A stretch of DNA of 64,000 nucleotides, from NCBI RefSeq assembly GCF_019670005.1, contig NZ_AP019783.1, positions 4,242,150 through 4,306,149 of the forward strand. The letters are read 5' to 3'. Below, one piece after another: positions 63,441 to 64,000 of the stretch (positions within the stretch are counted from its first letter, which is position 1; each line of letters starts with the position of its first letter). Below the pieces are notes generated by a model that worked only from the letters and a program-made list of their open reading frames with translations, was not told the origin of the DNA and did not search any database. Source of the stretch: Methylomagnum ishizawai. GTDB taxonomy: Bacteria > Pseudomonadota > Gammaproteobacteria > Methylococcales > Methylococcaceae. Position numbers and translations under genes: made by a program.

Positions 63441-64000
63441 ACGCGCTGGCCTGGGTCTTGTTGGGCGAACTGGTGGTGGCGATGGCGGCGCTGGCCTTGG
63501 GTTTGGCGCTGGCCGGGCGGCGGCGCTCCCAACGGCGATGGGCGGCGCTGGAAACACTGCTGGACGGCGTGGCCAAGGGCGAGAAACGGCGGCGGCTGGA
63601 ATTACAGGACGGACTGGAATCCCACCATGGCCTGGACACCGAGACCGCGGAACGGGTCGGCGCGGCCTTGTATGCGGAAGAAAAGGCATTCCTTCGGGAA
63701 CTGGTCCCCCTGCTGGCGGGCGGCGATCCCGCCCAGCTCACCGCGTTGCGCCCCGCGCTGACCACGCTCATGGACCGCCAACTCGCCGTGCTGGGCGAGG
63801 CCCACGCCACCGCGCACCGGCTTGGTGAAAGCCCGGAGCCCCCTTGGGAAGACGATCCGGCCGGGATCGACCCGCCAGTGCTAGAAGACTCCACCGAGGC
63901 ATTCCCCCAAGCCGCCGCCGACGCGGCTTCCCTGGATACCTGGGACGACACAGCGCCGGAATCCGCCGACCCGACGCCCCCGGCAGGCTGGGACACCCCC
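63437..64000 (+). CDS. Membrane-anchored helical protein, 3' end outside window
   Basis: The first 188 residues are visible and the frame is open to the window end. An N-terminal transmembrane helix (ALAWVLLGELVVAMAALAL) precedes Leu/Glu/Arg-rich helices and an acidic Pro/Ala/Asp-rich region. The ATG overlaps the previous stop as ATGA. With the VWA gene and the coiled-coil gene it forms one transcript. No family recognised. Confidence 0.6.
   Translation, partial: MNALAWVLLGELVVAMAALALGLALAGRRRSQRRWAALETLLDGVAKGEKRRRLELQDGLESHHGLDTETAERVGAALYAEEKAFLRELVPLLAGGDPAQLTALRPALTTLMDRQLAVLGEAHATAHRLGESPEPPWEDDPAGIDPPVLEDSTEAFPQAAADAASLDTWDDTAPESADPTPPAGWDTP

Overview
This window is one contiguous piece of a GC-rich gammaproteobacterial chromosome. 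The essential genes match the Pseudomonas/Methylococcales branch: rpsB-tsf-pyrH-frr-uppS-cdsA-dxr-rseP on one strand with map-glnD divergent, plus dapC/dapD, tatABC, panD, folP, proS, mutS and recJ. Together with a SmbP-like periplasmic metal-binding protein and pntAB, this suggests a methanotroph-like Methylococcales species. That assignment is inference; no diagnostic C1 gene lies in the window. No tRNA, rRNA or CRISPR array was found.

Layout. 1-8.3 kb: a tailoring gene group that looks like one end of a natural-product or surface-glycan cluster. It holds a cytochrome P450 (cut by the window edge), a free-standing acyl carrier protein, a GT2-TylF fusion, a methyltransferase-CmcI-like fusion, a radical SAM/SPASM protein, and an unusual thioesterase (Cys in place of Ser at the nucleophile elbow) fused to an Ig-like domain and about twelve TPRs. 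8.5-14.8 kb: SmbP-like protein, hybrid sensor kinase, lipoprotein, zinc alcohol dehydrogenase, outer-membrane protein, periplasmic helical protein and mutM. 14.8-19.0 kb: a four-gene GldF/GldG-type ABC export operon ending in a DUF4340 protein. 19.2-23.2 kb: mgtC-like gene divergent from pntAB.

23.2-32.5 kb is an accessory region with lower and uneven GC. It carries an AT-rich HEPN-like gene and a string of toxin-antitoxin remnants: a DUF433 antitoxin with a truncated DUF5615 toxin, an orphan HicB-like antitoxin, yefM with a yoeB toxin killed by one in-frame TAG, and a shortened VapC-type PIN gene. It also holds recJ, an autotransporter-like barrel protein and a type II restriction-modification pair (C5-methyltransferase and HNH endonuclease). 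The methyltransferase gene contains a long second reading frame whose translation matches a protein pattern often annotated in phages.

32.6-51.8 kb is housekeeping: mutS, dsbC, the rpsB-to-rseP operon, map-glnD, glk, DUF411, yjbQ and proS. The rpsB and map promoters appear to overlap head-on. 52.5-56.4 kb: dapC and dapD flank a tightly inserted AAA ATPase + TOPRIM (DUF3226-like) pair, probably a two-gene OLD/PARIS-like defence module; the ATPase gene is a GC mosaic. 56.5-60.7 kb: a small secreted protein, a SAM hydroxide adenosyltransferase, tatCBA, panD and folP. 60.8-64 kb: a von Willebrand factor A protein with a histidine-rich tail, followed by two membrane-anchored helical proteins, the last running off the window.

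The strongest leads are the dual-frame methyltransferase locus, the AAA+TOPRIM pair embedded in the dap genes, the amber-inactivated yoeB, and the Cys-thioesterase/TPR tailoring cluster.
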